Assembly (NCBI GenBank): GCA_963971305.1
Contig: CAXARO010001647.1
Location: 161,001 to 225,000 of the forward strand
DNA length: 64,000 nucleotides
Reading direction: 5' to 3'
Source: Arcuatula senhousia
Lineage: Eukaryota; Mollusca; Bivalvia; Mytilida; Mytilidae
In this document: positions 12,501-24,271 of the stretch, one piece after another
How the letters are laid out: each line of letters opens with the position of its first letter
Numbering within the stretch: the stretch's first letter is position 1
The notes under the pieces: generated by a model
What the model saw: only the letters and a program-made list of their open reading frames with translations
Databases searched by the model: none
What the model was told of the DNA's origin: nothing
Program-made: the position numbers and the translations under genes

Positions 12501-12675
12501 ATGGAAAAAAAAGAATTAGTCAAATCTTTCTAAAATTTTGTACAATTTGTTATTTTAAGACAAGGGGACAACAATTCATTCGAACTGATGATTCGGATGG
12601 AGAACTTAAAACGGATCAAGATCTTTAGGTATATATACAATAAAATGAGTGAATAAACAGACAGTGAATAATATA

Positions 12676-13727
12676 CAAGAGGCTCCCAAGAGCCTGAATT
12701 GCTCACCAGGTCTTGATGTTGACTCTATATAGACTTTTGTAAAACTAAATGGCTGAACATTTAAGCAAGCAACAGCTTTTCTCTTTCTACTAAAGTTTTC
12801 ATTATTTAGGCCAAAAACATGGTTAAAAATCATTTAAGGGGCAATAGCCCCTATTAGGGGTCATCCGACAACTTCGATCCTATGAAGACTTTTGTAGAGC
12901 TAAATGAGCTGAACATTTAAGAAAAATATAAATGACAACAAAGTTCCAGACAATAAATTTTGCTACGCCTGACGCGCGTTTCTTCTATTCAAGACTCATC
13001 AGAGGCGCTCTACCAAAAATATTGAAAATGCAAAACACTATATGAATATGAAGAGCCTAGAACAGTAAAAAACAAAAATACCAAACTGGGGAACCAAATT
13101 ATAACTAAGATAATCAACCTATGTCTGGCAACAGCTTCTCTCTATCTGCTATAGTTTTCATTCAATAGGCCAAAAACATGTAAAAATGTTATTTTAGAGG
13201 CCGTAACCCCTTTAAGGGTTCATCTGACAATCTTAATTGACCCTATGGAATATTTTGTAGAGCGAAATGAGTTGAACATTTAAGCAAGCAACAGCTTTTC
13301 TCTATATGTAATAGTTTTCATTCTATAAGCCAAAAACATGAAAAATGCTATTGTTCACATTCAAGGGGCCCCAAACTCCTATAAGGGGTCATCTGACAAC
13401 TTTGACTCAATGGAGACTTTTGTAGAGATTTTGATGCCGAATTAGTAGCGTGCATTATATTTCATCTATCTCTTATACTTTTTGATTTACAAGCCAAAAA
13501 CAGTAGTCTGACCCTCTGTTCTAATTTTAGTAACGGCGGCAATGTTTTTTTTTTGTTGGCAGACACCATTCGTGCAATCTTCGTAGAGGACATCCCATAG
13601 ATGAAGTGTACAAAGTTTCAAATCAATCCCTTCAGTAGTTTCAGAAGAAAAGAAAAGTTAACGATGGACGACGACGATGACGGACGCCAAGTGATGGCAT
13701 TAGCTCACTTGGGCCATTAGCAAAAAG
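12676..13727 (-). mobile_element. AGCTCACC-type tandem-core element, minus orientation
   Basis: In its own orientation it begins TTTTTGCTAATGGCCC and AGTGAGCT near 13727-13700, has CATCACTTGGCGTCC plus a GTC microsatellite (13690-13670), core repeats of about 150 bp carrying TAAATGTTCAGCTCATTTAG-like and CCCTTATAGGGG-like words, and ends with CCTGGTGAGCAATTCAGG and the AGGCTCTTGGGAGCCT stem-loop followed by CTTGT (12676). The core is diverged from the plus-strand copies at 36.1 and 51.4 kb. Non-coding. Confidence 0.8.
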
Positions 13728-13902
13728 CTATTATCTACTTTATAAAAAATAGTTCAAAGATATTATCGCATGACACTTTGAATCTTTGCAAATTAAAAAG
13801 CAGAGCTAGACTCCACATTTTAGGGAAAAAAAGTACCGGTATTTTATGTTACGTTACGTAACGCAATACCATGCGTAACGTCACTGCATATCTAATCATA
13901 TC

Positions 13903-14953
13903 TATGGGCAGCCATTCGGGCAAAAATTAACCAAAAAAATGAAAAACAGACGATAAACTGAAAACAGACACAAATTTTAAAAACAGACAAAAAATACAAA
14001 AACAGACATAAATTTTACTTAGAGACAGACGATTCTGTAAAACAGACAAAATATGAAAACAGACAAAATATGAAAACAGACAAAAAATACAAAAACAGAC
14101 ATAAATTTTACTAACAGACAGACGATTCAGTAAAACAGACAAAATTTGAAAACAGACACAAATTTTACAAACAGACACCGAATTCAAAAACAGACGTTTT
14201 TAAAAAAAACAGTCGATAAACAGATGTATATCATGTATATCAGAATCTTGGCCTTGGGAGGTAGAAGATGACTGTGCCTGTGTGTGAGATGAGTCGTCAA
14301 GTTCAGTGGCAGCCTTCCCGATCAGATCGGAAGCTTCTTTCAATAACCTTACAGCATCATTTACTGTCATTTTTCCAAACAATGCTAGATTGAATGGTGC
14401 GACCTCTAGTGCAGGAAAATGTCAATGCGACCTCTAGCGGTTTTTTTTAAAGTTTGCGTTATTTTCTTAGACCGTCTGTTTATAAAATTTGTTTCTGAGA
14501 CTGTTCACTGTTTCATGTTGTTGTGTCTGGTTTACTATAAAATCGTCTTTTTGTTAGTAAAATATATGTCTGTTCTTTGAATTTTCATGTTTGATTTTAA
14601 AACTAATGTCTGTTTTGTGTGTTTTTTGTCTGTTTTTGAATTTGGTGTCTGTTTTATAAATTTACCTCTGTTTTTAAAATTTATGTCTGTTTTCATATTT
14701 TGTCTGTTTTACTGAATTGTCTGTCTGCTAGTAAAATTTATGTCTGTTTTTGTATTTTTTTGTCCGATTTTTAAATTTTTGTCTGTTTTCATATTTTGTC
14801 TGTTTTACAGAATCGTCTGTCTGTTAGTAAAATTTATGTCTGTTTTTGTCTGTTTTTAAAATTTGTGTCTGTTTTCTGTGATTTTGTGTCTGTTTTCAGT
14901 TTATCGTCTGTTTTTCATTATTTTGTTAATTTTTGCCCGAATGGCTGCCCATA
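13903..14953. mobile_element. Foldback element with AAAACAGAC-subrepeat TIRs
   Basis: Long terminal inverted repeats of roughly 300 bp (13903-14210) and 450 bp (14500-14953) start TATGGGCAGCCATTCGGGCA and consist mostly of AAAACAGAC words spaced 15-20 bp. Both outer ends are followed by CATATC(TA), offset by two bases, a probable imperfect target duplication of 6-8 bp. The middle holds a unique segment with a 60-codon minus-strand frame (14382-14200) that I do not recognise. Subrepeat-built TIRs are the hallmark of Drosophila FB/Galileo-like foldback elements; the class here is inferred. Confidence 0.8.
14200..14382 (-). CDS. Unrecognised 60-codon frame in the foldback core
   Basis: The open frame starts at an ATG (MFGKMTVNDAVRLLKEASDLI) and its first 45 residues look like a normal soluble helical protein (charged, A/L-rich, then S/Q-rich), unlike the AT-rich junk around. 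It lies exactly in the unique centre between the inverted repeats. It may be a captured host exon or a small element-encoded protein; chance cannot be excluded. The last residues run into the subrepeat region. Confidence 0.3.
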   Translation of the reverse strand: MFGKMTVNDAVRLLKEASDLIGKAATELDDSSHTQAQSSSTSQGQDSDIHDIHLFIDCFF

Positions 14954-14999
14954 CATATCTAGGTGATTGAAGTAAAATTGTGTTTAGAGGTTAACGTTG

Positions 15000-15715
15000 T
15001 AAAATAAAGAATGGCAGAACTATTAATATATTAACATTGGAATTATCAACTCGAAATGGTGTTTTTAAAAAAGCCTAATTTTTGAAGAATTATATCAGCA
15101 ATACTTGCGGTGTCACTCTGTCTATACATATGTCCATTAATTTGTCCAGCCTGTGATAAGGCTGGCCCTATTAATTATGACTAAATTGAGCCATTGTACA
15201 CCCCTATTGAGCATAGGCTATTGGCAATTCTTCTCAATCTTCCTGTGTCCTTTGAAAGTAGTGGGATGTTGTTCCATATGTCACTATTCTATATCATTTT
15301 TTTCTTGTATATGGTCCATGTCAGTCTAGGTCATCATCTTTTATTTTTTTCTTGTGTTGTCCATTGTAGGGCCTGGTTTTGCCGGATCCTTTGTGTAATG
15401 TGTTACACTTTTCTCTACATAAGGTAGCGACCATAATGTAATTTGAAATTAAAGGCAGGATGGCAAAAATCAGGAAATAAAAAGGCAGGACAGTGCTATG
15501 AATTAAAAAAGGCAGGATTGCAGCCCCCATATTTTGTCCACTCTATCTTATAAATAAAACCATCCTTACAAATAGTGTCAAGAAAGAGTCGGAACGTTTG
15601 TCCATCTATATAGTCAACCTTGAGTAGGATGGAACTATGGATAATAATCAATGTTAGTAGTTCGGTGTAAAGTCAGAACAAAAATACACATATATATATA
15701 ACGAAATTTTTAAAA
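15000..15715. other. Intergenic DNA with degenerate repeats
   Basis: Contains GGCAGGA words repeated at 15450-15520 and a 77-codon chance-like frame (15194-15427). No gene supported. Confidence 0.45.
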
Positions 15716-15717
15716 GA

Positions 15718-17960
15718 AAAAAATATACAGACTGAATTATTATTCTGTATAAGCACTGTAAGTTGCACGGTTACATCACGGATACCTTAATTAATCTATA
15801 TGTATAGTTTCTTACCGATTTTTTTTAACTAGCACATGATACTTCTAGAAGTGTATCATAAACATTTTGTCACGGAACTGTGTGATTTTGTGCAAAAATG
15901 TTGGGGTTTTGTTGCTTTTTTAACACGGTATTAACAAATCACACTTCGAAAATTCTTAAATGTTCATTGCGTTGCTTAAGTGTTATCCTTCTTTGGTCAT
16001 AAACTTCACAACCGTCTTGTAGTTTGTGTTACTACTTCCGGACCCTAAGATCGCAATGGAAGAGGGAGGTATGGATCGCTATAAACCCTGGTTTAACCAT
16101 AGGCGGATCCAGGGGGGGGGCTGGGGATGCCCAGCCCCCACTCTTTTGGCGGAAGCGTGACCAAAGCGGGCCCCTCTTAGGCCAGTCAGTGGGTCCCCTC
16201 TTTTTCGAATTTCTGGATCCACCTCTGTTAACCCACCGTGTCATTGAAATGCCTATACCGAGTCAGGACCATTGCGGTCTTCAGTTTTTCCGGTATGTCT
16301 TCCTTGTTTTGTCCCTTCTCTTGGACATTGTGATTGATTTTCCAAGTTCGGTAATTTTGTTATTACCTTTATTCAAAGTAGTTTGCGGAACAATGCTAGA
16401 AATCGATAAGAAAACTTCTATGTAAAGTTGTCGATTGGAAAATAGTGACTAAATTGTTATATTCCGGCAGATGTTTGCCTTCTCTGTATTCCTTGCTCTC
16501 TCGTGTACGGGGAGAGAATATTATTTTGTCTATTTTGTAAGACTATAATATAAACGTCTCCTGAGACCATCTTCACAAAAAGTGTTATGAAAGAGTCCGA
16601 AAATTTGTCCCTTTTCAAATTTGGCAAGGATTGAACGACGAACATCACACGTAGTGTTAATAGTTCGGGTATCAAGTCAAAACAAAATTACATAAGCATG
16701 TATAACGAAACTTTAAAAATAAAAAAAAATAAAAACAAGAACAAATTCTAGGTCTCCCGCCCGTTGAGTGGAAAAAATCTAAGTCGGCTCGTTAAACAGA
16801 AAGTAGATAAGCCAAAGGTCTGAAAACCTATCCCACCATATGGGACCCCTCCCTATCTAAAGCTGAAAACCAAATATTGAAAGCCTATGATTTATAGTTG
16901 CTGAGAAAACTGTTACAAAAATAGTGTGACGGACGGACACCAGCATTTCTATGTCTGCGCTCCGCGTTGCGCCGAGGGACAAAAACTATACAGACTGATT
17001 TAATTATCTGTATATACGCTCTGTAAGTTACACGGTCACAGCTAGCTAACCGTAACCTATATGTATGCAATAAGCATATAGTTTATTTTTACTGAAAAAT
17101 TTTAACTAGCATACTTCAAGATTTTTCACGGAACTTTTTGATTTTGTGCAAAATGCGGTGGTTTTGTCTCCTTTAAACACAGTTAAACAACAACACTTAC
17201 TTTATCATTACTTTGCCAGTTCTTAAATGTTCATTGTGTTAATAAAGAGTTATCCTTTGTGCATAAATCTCTACAGCCGTGGAATGTTTTGTGTTACTAC
17301 CGGATGAAGGAGGGGGGTTTTGCGCTATAAAACCTGATTTAACCCACCATTATATTTGAAATGCATGTATCAAGTCGGGACCATTGCCATTCTTCTAGTA
17401 TGATGTCTTCTATGTTTTGTCTTATCTTTTGGATATTGAGTTCAGTAATTTGGTTATTACCTTTATTTCCCAAAATTTTGACTCAATTTTTAACACAAGT
17501 GATTAAAGAAAAAACAACTATATATCTGCGCTCCACGTTGCGCCGAGGGACAAAAACTATACACACTAATTTATTCATCTGTATAAGCACTGTAAGTTAT
17601 ACACGATCACAGCTAGCTAACTTTATAATGAATACCATGCATTGCCAATTCTTAAATGTTCATTGAGTTAATTAAGAGTTATCCTTCTTTGTGCATAAAT
17701 CTCTACAGCCGTGGAATGTTTTGTGTTACTACCGGATGGAGGAGGGGGGTTTTGCGTTATAAAACCTGATTTAACCCATCATTATATTTGAAATGCATGT
17801 ATCAAGTCGGGACCATTGCCATTCTTCTAGTATGATGTCTTCTATGGTTGTCTTATCTTTTGGATATTGAGTTCAGTAATTTGGTTATTACCTTTATTTC
17901 CCAAAATTTTGACACAATTTTTAATACAAGTGATTAAAGACAAAACAGCTATATAGTTAA
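15718..17960 (+). repeat. Threefold repeat cluster (CAAGTCAGGACCATTGC family)
   Basis: Three partial copies share the order ATACAGACTGA... / GCACTGTAAGTTACACGG / TTCTTAAATGTTCATTG / GTTTGTGTTACTACCGGA / AACCTGATTTAACCCACC / CAAGTCGGGACCATTGCC / GGTTATTACCTTTATTTCCC. The copies are about 15718-16425, 16975-17500 and 17540-17950; the second and third are about 436 bp apart and very similar. A further 3' fragment lies at 21605-21735. Frames found here (such as 17361-17666) are repeat-internal and show no family match. Confidence 0.75.
16098..16227. mobile_element. 130-bp hAT-like MITE with 5-bp target duplication
   Basis: Ends are CATAGGCGGATCCAGG and CTGGATCCACCTCTG, inverted repeats with CA...TG termini. 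TTAAC occurs on both sides (16093-16097 and 16228-16232). The neighbouring paralogous repeats at about 17340 and 17775 read through the same site with a single TTTAACCCA, giving an empty-site comparison. Same family as 4460-4614. Confidence 0.85.
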
Positions 17961-18886
17961 AAACATCACCACCGGATCAGAAAACCACTATTTAAAACGT
18001 ACTGCACAAAAAGAATGAAAGTTGTATATACATACTGTTACGGACACGACTTGTGCTCGACATTCTGTTTATTTCCGCTCCACTTTGCTGCAGATCTAAA
18101 CGAAAAGGATACAAAATCGATATTCAACTGGTGATTATCCTCAGCTTCCCAGTCATGTTTGTCACATAGTCATTGTTGACCCAGATGGCCCTAATATTCC
18201 TGTACATGCATGTCCACGATGCCGTTTCAATGGTGATCCGATTTTTTAAACAAGTTTAGTTGCTTCAGAAACCTTCAGACCAACATGATACCCTTCCGCC
18301 ACTTATTCTTGAAGTAACTATGGGATGACCGTGACGTCGCCTAATTGTTTTCATTAAGCTGTTGCCACCGCTTGTTATTTGGTAAGACCGAGGCGTCTCG
18401 GTTGGCAAGGATATCTTTTAAACCTTCTTTGTGCCATGAGCCACTTTTTGGCAATTTTTCATAATACGTTCAGTGCCAAGTGGCCACTTTTGACCACTGT
18501 TTTCCTGAAATGTTGCCATAGAGGAAATAATACTATGACGTCACGCCATTGTCTCAGACGTTCAATTGAAGGTTGGAAATGCTATCTCTTTGTATTTTGT
18601 AATGCATGTAAAATGACAATTTACCCTTGAACAAATAGATAATTAAAAAACGTACCTCTTCCATGAATACATGCCCAAGCTATATTGTTTTCATATCTGC
18701 TGAAATGTCAAGTTTAAAGTAAAACATTTTGGATTTTATGATGTTTGAAACGCGGCATCAATGTAAAAAAAAAGAGAGAGAGATAGCTTTCTGTCTATTG
18801 TCGGTTGGCATATTATGCATTCATTTACTCCGTGGTACATTATTATATGCGCGATCTAGCAAATATTTTTAAAAAGTTTTGCATTT

Positions 18887-19090
18887 TCAGTGGCGGATTC
18901 AGAGGGGTTTTTGTACGCCCCCCCCCCCCCCCCCTTTAAATAAGAAATTTTGATTTTTTCTGTATAAAATTGACCAAGCAACTTCAAATTTTCATCAAAA
19001 TCTGACATTTTTAGCAATTAAGCCCCCAGGGTCGAGTCCATGTGGGGTTGTAAGGGGCGTACGCCCCCCTCCCCCACTTGAGTTTTAAAA
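18887..19090. mobile_element. hAT-like end, CAGTGGCGGATTCAG, with C-rich interior
   Basis: CAGTGGCGGATTCAGAGGGG at about 18889 followed by a poly-C run resembles the start of a hAT-type MITE. GTACGCCCCCC recurs near 19060. I could not find the matching far end. Confidence 0.4.
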
Positions 19091-19496
19091 AAAAGGGGAA
19101 CTGGCAAGGGGACAGGAAGCGAGAGACAGAAAAGAGGAAGACTAACTGGCGTTTATATTTTGTCACGTCATTATTTTGGTTGAATTTAACTAATAGTAAT
19201 ACTCATATGATAACGTCCTAAAGTAAAGGTACAATATGTTACAGAAAAAGCGTATCAAATCCTCCAACCGCCAAGGCGTTTTGGGTGTAGCTTTATCCAA
19301 CGGTAAGTCAAGTTAAATAGTCATGATCAATAATACCGAAGCCCAACAATCACACGACGACGTGTGCAGGCCCGTACACAGGATTTCCCAAAAGAGGGGT
19401 GCAAAATCATCGGCCGGGGTTTTGTTAATACTATAATAACAAAACATCAAAAGTCATTTTTTTAAGAAAAACCAAGGCCCACCTCGTCAAATTAAT

Positions 19497-21301
19497 GGGT
19501 ACCTTTAAACTGAGAAACGCAATCGAAACGCAACGAAACGAAACGAAATACAACGAAACGAAACGAAATATAACTAAACGAAACGAAAAATAACGAAACG
19601 AAACAAAATTTTATAAAATGTAACGAAAAATTATTTGTTGACTTTTTTTTTATAAAAATTCAATCCCATTTGCATTGGTTATCACAATCTAGTATTGTAA
19701 ATGTCGAATATCGAAAATTTATGTTTTTTAACCAGGCTTTGTTTTGTGTTTTTGATAGAGAAGTCGCTGGTCTAAGAAATGCATATATCTTATTGCCGAC
19801 CATTAACAATTTGAAATCTGACGACAGTCAGAAACAAATTAACGTTGTATGATTTAACAAAGAAAATGACAGTAGGAGAAAATGGCAGACAACAGTTCAG
19901 AATTAGATAGTAGTATACTATTTACTTATATTTTTCTTTTCTTGTATTCAAATCATGCATAAGTAAATTGTTTCGGACTGTACAATCAGATTTCCATACC
20001 TAACAATATCCCAATATTCCCCGTGTTGTTTAGCGGTCAGCAAAATCATTATGGAATAGTACGTACGGATTTTTAAGCAAATGATGTCTATGATTTACTG
20101 ATAACAAAAAAGAGAGTGTTATGACGAGCGGAACGAACTAAACATCACTACATACCTTCCGCCTGTAAAGCGGTATTACATTTGTAGATTTAATGTACTT
20201 AGCCCTTGTAGTTTTGCATGGCTAAACCTTTGGATGCTGGCCTAATTATATTCCAGATTTAACTGACGGATTTTAGTAAGTTTGACCAATGGACAATTCA
20301 GCGTGTCAAACCAGAAATGGGAAATAGAACAAAATTTTTGGTTATTATTGGCTTGTGAGAAAGTCACATTTTGTCCTCGTCAGTTTAAGAAGCCGTACCA
20401 GAGAGAATGACCATATTTACTTAAAAAGGGTCTTGGTATTTTGTTCTCGCAAACATTTTTCTTCGCGTATAGTGCATGCAGAAAACGGGTCTTTGCAAAA
20501 TCATGATACTGATGCATGTAGATGTACTCCATTGTTAGAATACCGGTACTTGCTGTGCAATTTTTCCTTCGGTCATCTGAGAGTGAACGGCATCGCACAA
20601 CTGTTCTTCTTTCAAACTTCTTATTCATCTTCTTTTCGAGACCCAAATATCGCAATAAAAGAGGAAAGTTTGGCTTTTTATCCCTCATTTCTTTTAAAGT
20701 GAATTTTACAGAGAAGATAATGATATGTGGAATAAGTGTACGCGACAAAACCTACAACATTGACAACAATTTAAAAACTCCCCAACGTAAAATGACCAGC
20801 AGCCTTCAATGTGACCAACGGTCACTGCTCACTGTTTTACAATTGGCCCTGGATTGAAATAACTACATATGATTCAAGCCGAATCCTAAAGTGTCAATGA
20901 AAGACCCCCTTTTTGACAAAAAAACAAATAACATAAAAATCGACAATTACAAACATCTTCCTGGCTTTGGACAGGCACATTAAACTAGTTAAATCGATCA
21001 GGAACAATAATATTGCTCACTTTCTCCTGGATGCTTTTGTTCTTTGTCAGTAAAGATTGGTCAACCGACTTCGGTAGTTTTTTAACAAACTATAAATGTA
21101 AAAGAAAGAAAATATCATAAAATCAAAATCCTTATTCGTTAGTTTTATTCCAGCAGTTTATATTACGTAAAATTTCGTTTCGTTTCGTTATATTTTGTTT
21201 TTTTTCGTATTTCGTTTCGTTTCCTTATATTTCGTTTCGTTTCGTTGTATTTCGTTTCGTTTCGTTGCGTTTCGATTGCGTTTCTTAGTTTAAAGGTACC
21301 C
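19497..21301. mobile_element. 1.8-kb foldback element with AACGAAACGAAATA TIRs, 9-bp target duplication
   Basis: Both ends carry GGGTACCTTTAAACT(G/A)AGAAACGC and then a tract of AACGAAACGAAAT words (19510-19615; mirrored at 21175-21290). CAAATTAAT is duplicated exactly at 19488-19496 and 21302-21310. A 9-bp duplication plus subrepeat-built inverted repeats fits FB/Mutator-like foldback elements. The interior (about 19620-21170) includes a copy of the GATGTGGAATAAGTGTACGCG repeat (20718-20990) and overlapping open frames on both strands near 20355-20860 without family support; no transposase seen. Confidence 0.9.
20718..20990 (-). repeat. Dispersed repeat, GATGTGGAATAAGTGTACGCG family, copy 2
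   Basis: Matches copy 1 (11185-11500) along most of its length, including the CAGCAGCCTTCAATGTGACC block and CATATGATTCAAGCC. It sits inside the foldback element, so it was captured by it or inserted later. Confidence 0.75.
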
Positions 21302-21899
21302 CAAATTAATTGGTCAATTCCTTTTCACGGAGCACAACGATTTTTGCCTTCGTTTTTTTTTTTTGCTAAATCCAAGGGGCTTGCGGGGGGGGGGGCATAT
21401 TTTTCGTGAAAATCGATTTTTAGATACTATTTTGAGAATGGCATCATGAACCATATATCCGACTGAATAAAAAAAAACCTTTCAGACTGTAAAAACGTAA
21501 ATTGATTATTCATCAAAACAAACAAAACAAAAATGTTCTGCTCGGTATACATGGTCATATATGTACAACTGGAAAACCCCTTGCAACACTCAAAACATCA
21601 ACTTACCTGTACCAAGTCAGGACCATTGCGATCTATAACTATTCCAGTGCATGTGTCTTCAATGTTTTGTCTTTTTTCTTGAACATTGAGATTGGTCCTC
21701 CAAGTTCGGTAATTTTGTTATTTCCTTAATTTACATGAAACAAAATCAGATTAATTACAATATATGACGTTTTATTCCAATTGATCGTACACTTATGAAT
21801 TTTAATGAATATCCGACTAACAGTTTCTGAGAAATCAGCCTAAATAGTATATAAAAGATAAAATGGGTGCTATCCTATAAAGTCTATTCTATTTATTGT

Positions 21900-22790
21900 T
21901 ACCTTAGCTTTATTAAGAAAAGTTTCAAAGGAAACATCCATAAATGGCTAACATCGTTCCTTACCAAAAGAGAAATGCGGGTAGTAGTTGACGGTGAACA
22001 TTCCAATAACGCAGTAGTAGAATCTGGTGTACCACAAGGCACGGTTCTTGGACCCTTACTGTTCCTGTGTCACATCAACGACCTACCCGACAGTGTGAAG
22101 TCTCAAGTACGGCTCTTTGCAGACGACTGCCTACTCTATCGAACCATCAAAAGCCATGAAGATCACATAATACTTCAAAACGACCTGAAAAACCTGGAAT
22201 AATGGGCATTAAAATGGGGAATGTGCTTCAACGCCACAAAGTGCTATGTCATGAGCATAAAGGCAAAATCCAACAGCCTCTACAACCTCAACAACACAGT
22301 TCTTAAACAGGTCACTGAAAATCCTAAACCTAGGCGTTCTCCTTTCGGAAGACTTGGGATGGTCTAAACATATTGCAAAAACCGTAAGCAAGTCAAGCTC
22401 TACCCTTGGATTTCTACGACGCAACCTTAAAAACTGTCCTATGTCATGCCGAAAAACAGCCTTCATCGTACTTGTCAGATCTGCGCTGGAGTATGGATCA
22501 GTTGTATGGGATCCGTATCTTCAAAAGGACATAGATAAAATCGAGCGAGTACAAAGAAACGGGGCACGATTCATCACAGGAGACTACAAAAGCCGCCAAG
22601 AGTGAGCAGTTACGAACATGCTTAAAGATCTTGATCAACCATCATTACGAGACAGAAGAACCAACGCGAAATTAGTGTTCCTATACAAAGTAGTGGAGGG
22701 GTTATTACCAACAGAAGACCAGGACGCTTACATCAGACCAGCTAGACCAAACAGGCAAATCCGTGCTGTCAAGTACAAAGACTGTGTGAG
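21900..22790 (+). pseudogene. LINE reverse transcriptase C-terminal half, broken (Jockey/CR1-like)
   Basis: Frames in order show the RT palm: GVPQGTVLGPLLF (block with the PQG loop), then the catalytic FADD in LFADDCLLYR, then the thumb/C-terminal block with WSKHI, GFLRRNL, ALEYGSVVWDPY and IERVQRNGARFI. This is typical of non-LTR retrotransposons of the Jockey/CR1 assemblage. The 5' part (endonuclease, fingers) is missing, as expected for a 5'-truncated insertion. An in-frame TAA at about 22200, a frameshift before 22354 and a TGA at 22603 make it non-functional. The protein is cut near 22785 and its last part reappears at about 23815. Confidence 0.88.
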
Positions 22791-23815
22791 ACGGCGACCT
22801 GGATGATATATTTGTTTTTGTTTGATGTCTCAGGTCCGTCCCAACTTCATATGGGAACTTGTGGTGTTAGTGCTTGTGCTTGTAAAATAATGAATTAATA
22901 AATATAAATAGATAACGAGCAAGGTTAGATTTCCAAAGTTGCGATTTATTTTAAGAAAGATTTACGATACAATAATAAAATAATAATAAATGTTCAACAG
23001 ATTAAATGTTCGTTCGAAATGTTCATATTGTCTCTTCTAAAATGTCTCTTTCACGTGTTGTATTCTTGCTGACACTATTAGTAACAGTTTTAATAAAATA
23101 AATACTTCACAATAAAATGAAACTTTACTTTAACTTTCAATTTCGATTAACAGAAATAAACGTTAATGTTAAATTATATAGTTACCTTGTAAAATAATGA
23201 ATTAATAAATATAAATAGATAACGAGCAAGGTAAGATTTCCAAAGTTGCGATTGGCGAAAACACCAGAACATCGCTTTTTAAACAAGTCCAAGCATTTTT
23301 GCCAAAGCCCAAACCTTGGAAACTAACCCTTCCTCGCCACCCAAAAGGCGGAACCAAAAGACAATTCTTGAGATCGATGTAAGTGACCTCAAATCAAATT
23401 TTATTGTACCGTAACTTTAGACTTAAGAACCACCCAAATGCCTACTTGTTTTTATGTGCCAAAGATCGCATTACTGCTTGTCATTATTATGTCATTTTCA
23501 TAATGAAATTTATATGCCACCATAGGATAATAAACGACTCCAAAGATAAGCTGCAAAATGTCAACCCGCATCAAACAAATGTTATTGTAATTGATCATAC
23601 CTTAATGATTGTTTTAATTTGAAAATATAGATATTGAAAAGATAAACGTTGGTTTATTTTTCCTTCTTATCGCGCCTGACTTTATAACGTTTCAAGAACT
23701 TGAAAACCCTTTGTCAATTTGCACTTTTCATTTATTAGCACATTGTTCAATAAACTGTTTTTCTCTAAAACTTTGCTAATGTTTTGGGAGTCGTGAATTA
23801 CCATTGTAACAACTG
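22787..23815. mobile_element. About 1 kb of foreign sequence inside the LINE
   Basis: The LINE frame stops at YKDCV and resumes with TNNIIDRQETNN about 1030 bp later, so the intervening DNA looks like an insertion. It holds two 69-bp direct repeats (22879-22947 and 23186-23254, CTTGTAAAATAATGAATTAA...) 307 bp apart, reminiscent of very short terminal repeats. I found no target duplication and cannot classify it. An alternative is two LINE fragments that came together by rearrangement. Confidence 0.5.
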
Positions 23816-24085
23816 CCTGACAAATAACATCATAGATCGTCAGGAAACAAACAACACCAGGACTTTTATCATACCGCCATCTAAATGCAGCCAATACAGG
23901 AACTCTTTCTTTGTTGACACAATAGTCCATTGGAATAAGCTACCGGAAGAAACAGTGCGCAGAAAGACAGTTGAGAGCTTCAAGGAAGCTCTCCCGACCT
24001 GCTACTAAAGCAGCAGCTCTCTTCCGATGCGTCTATACCAGTATTGGTCCTGCATCGTATTTATTCAGATACAGATTCAGATTCA
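23815..24085 (+). pseudogene. LINE C-terminus and 3' tail
   Basis: The frame NNTRTFIIPPSKCSQYRNSF...WNKLPEETV...SFKEAL matches the conserved last 50-60 residues of Jockey/CR1-like RT proteins and ends at TAA 24006-24008. A short 3' UTR follows and ends in a CAGATTCAGATTCAG tail near 24085, the type of simple repeat seen at LINE 3' ends. It continues the protein broken at about 22785. Confidence 0.8.
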
Positions 24086-24271
24086 GCTTGCTGGCGCTTT
24101 TTTGTTGTTTTTTATAATCTCGATGTAGCAAATGATGGCCCGTCCAAATGGAAAAGACAAAATAAGTTGATACAAAAGACAATAACCTGCATATTGTTAT
24201 AATCGTGAAAGCATAACTTGTTAAAATACAATCTGTGCAATATAAAAAGAAAATATGCAAAATATAACAAA

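Larger units (their letters stand above)
19374..21430. mobile_element. Older element split by a foldback insertion
   Basis: Left part (19374-19496) begins CAGGCCCGTACACAGG and reaches AAGGCCCACC; right part (21302 onwards) resumes with CAATTCCTTTTCACGGA and ACGATTTTTGCCTTCG. The same string is continuous inside the 1944-bp transposon near 26000-26080, so the two parts were once adjacent. The insertion between them is 19497-21301. The far right end is unclear. Confidence 0.6.

Noticed and set aside
20355..20860. Overlapping 111-122 codon frames on both strands
   Set aside because: Lie inside the foldback element, overlap each other and show no motif or splice context.
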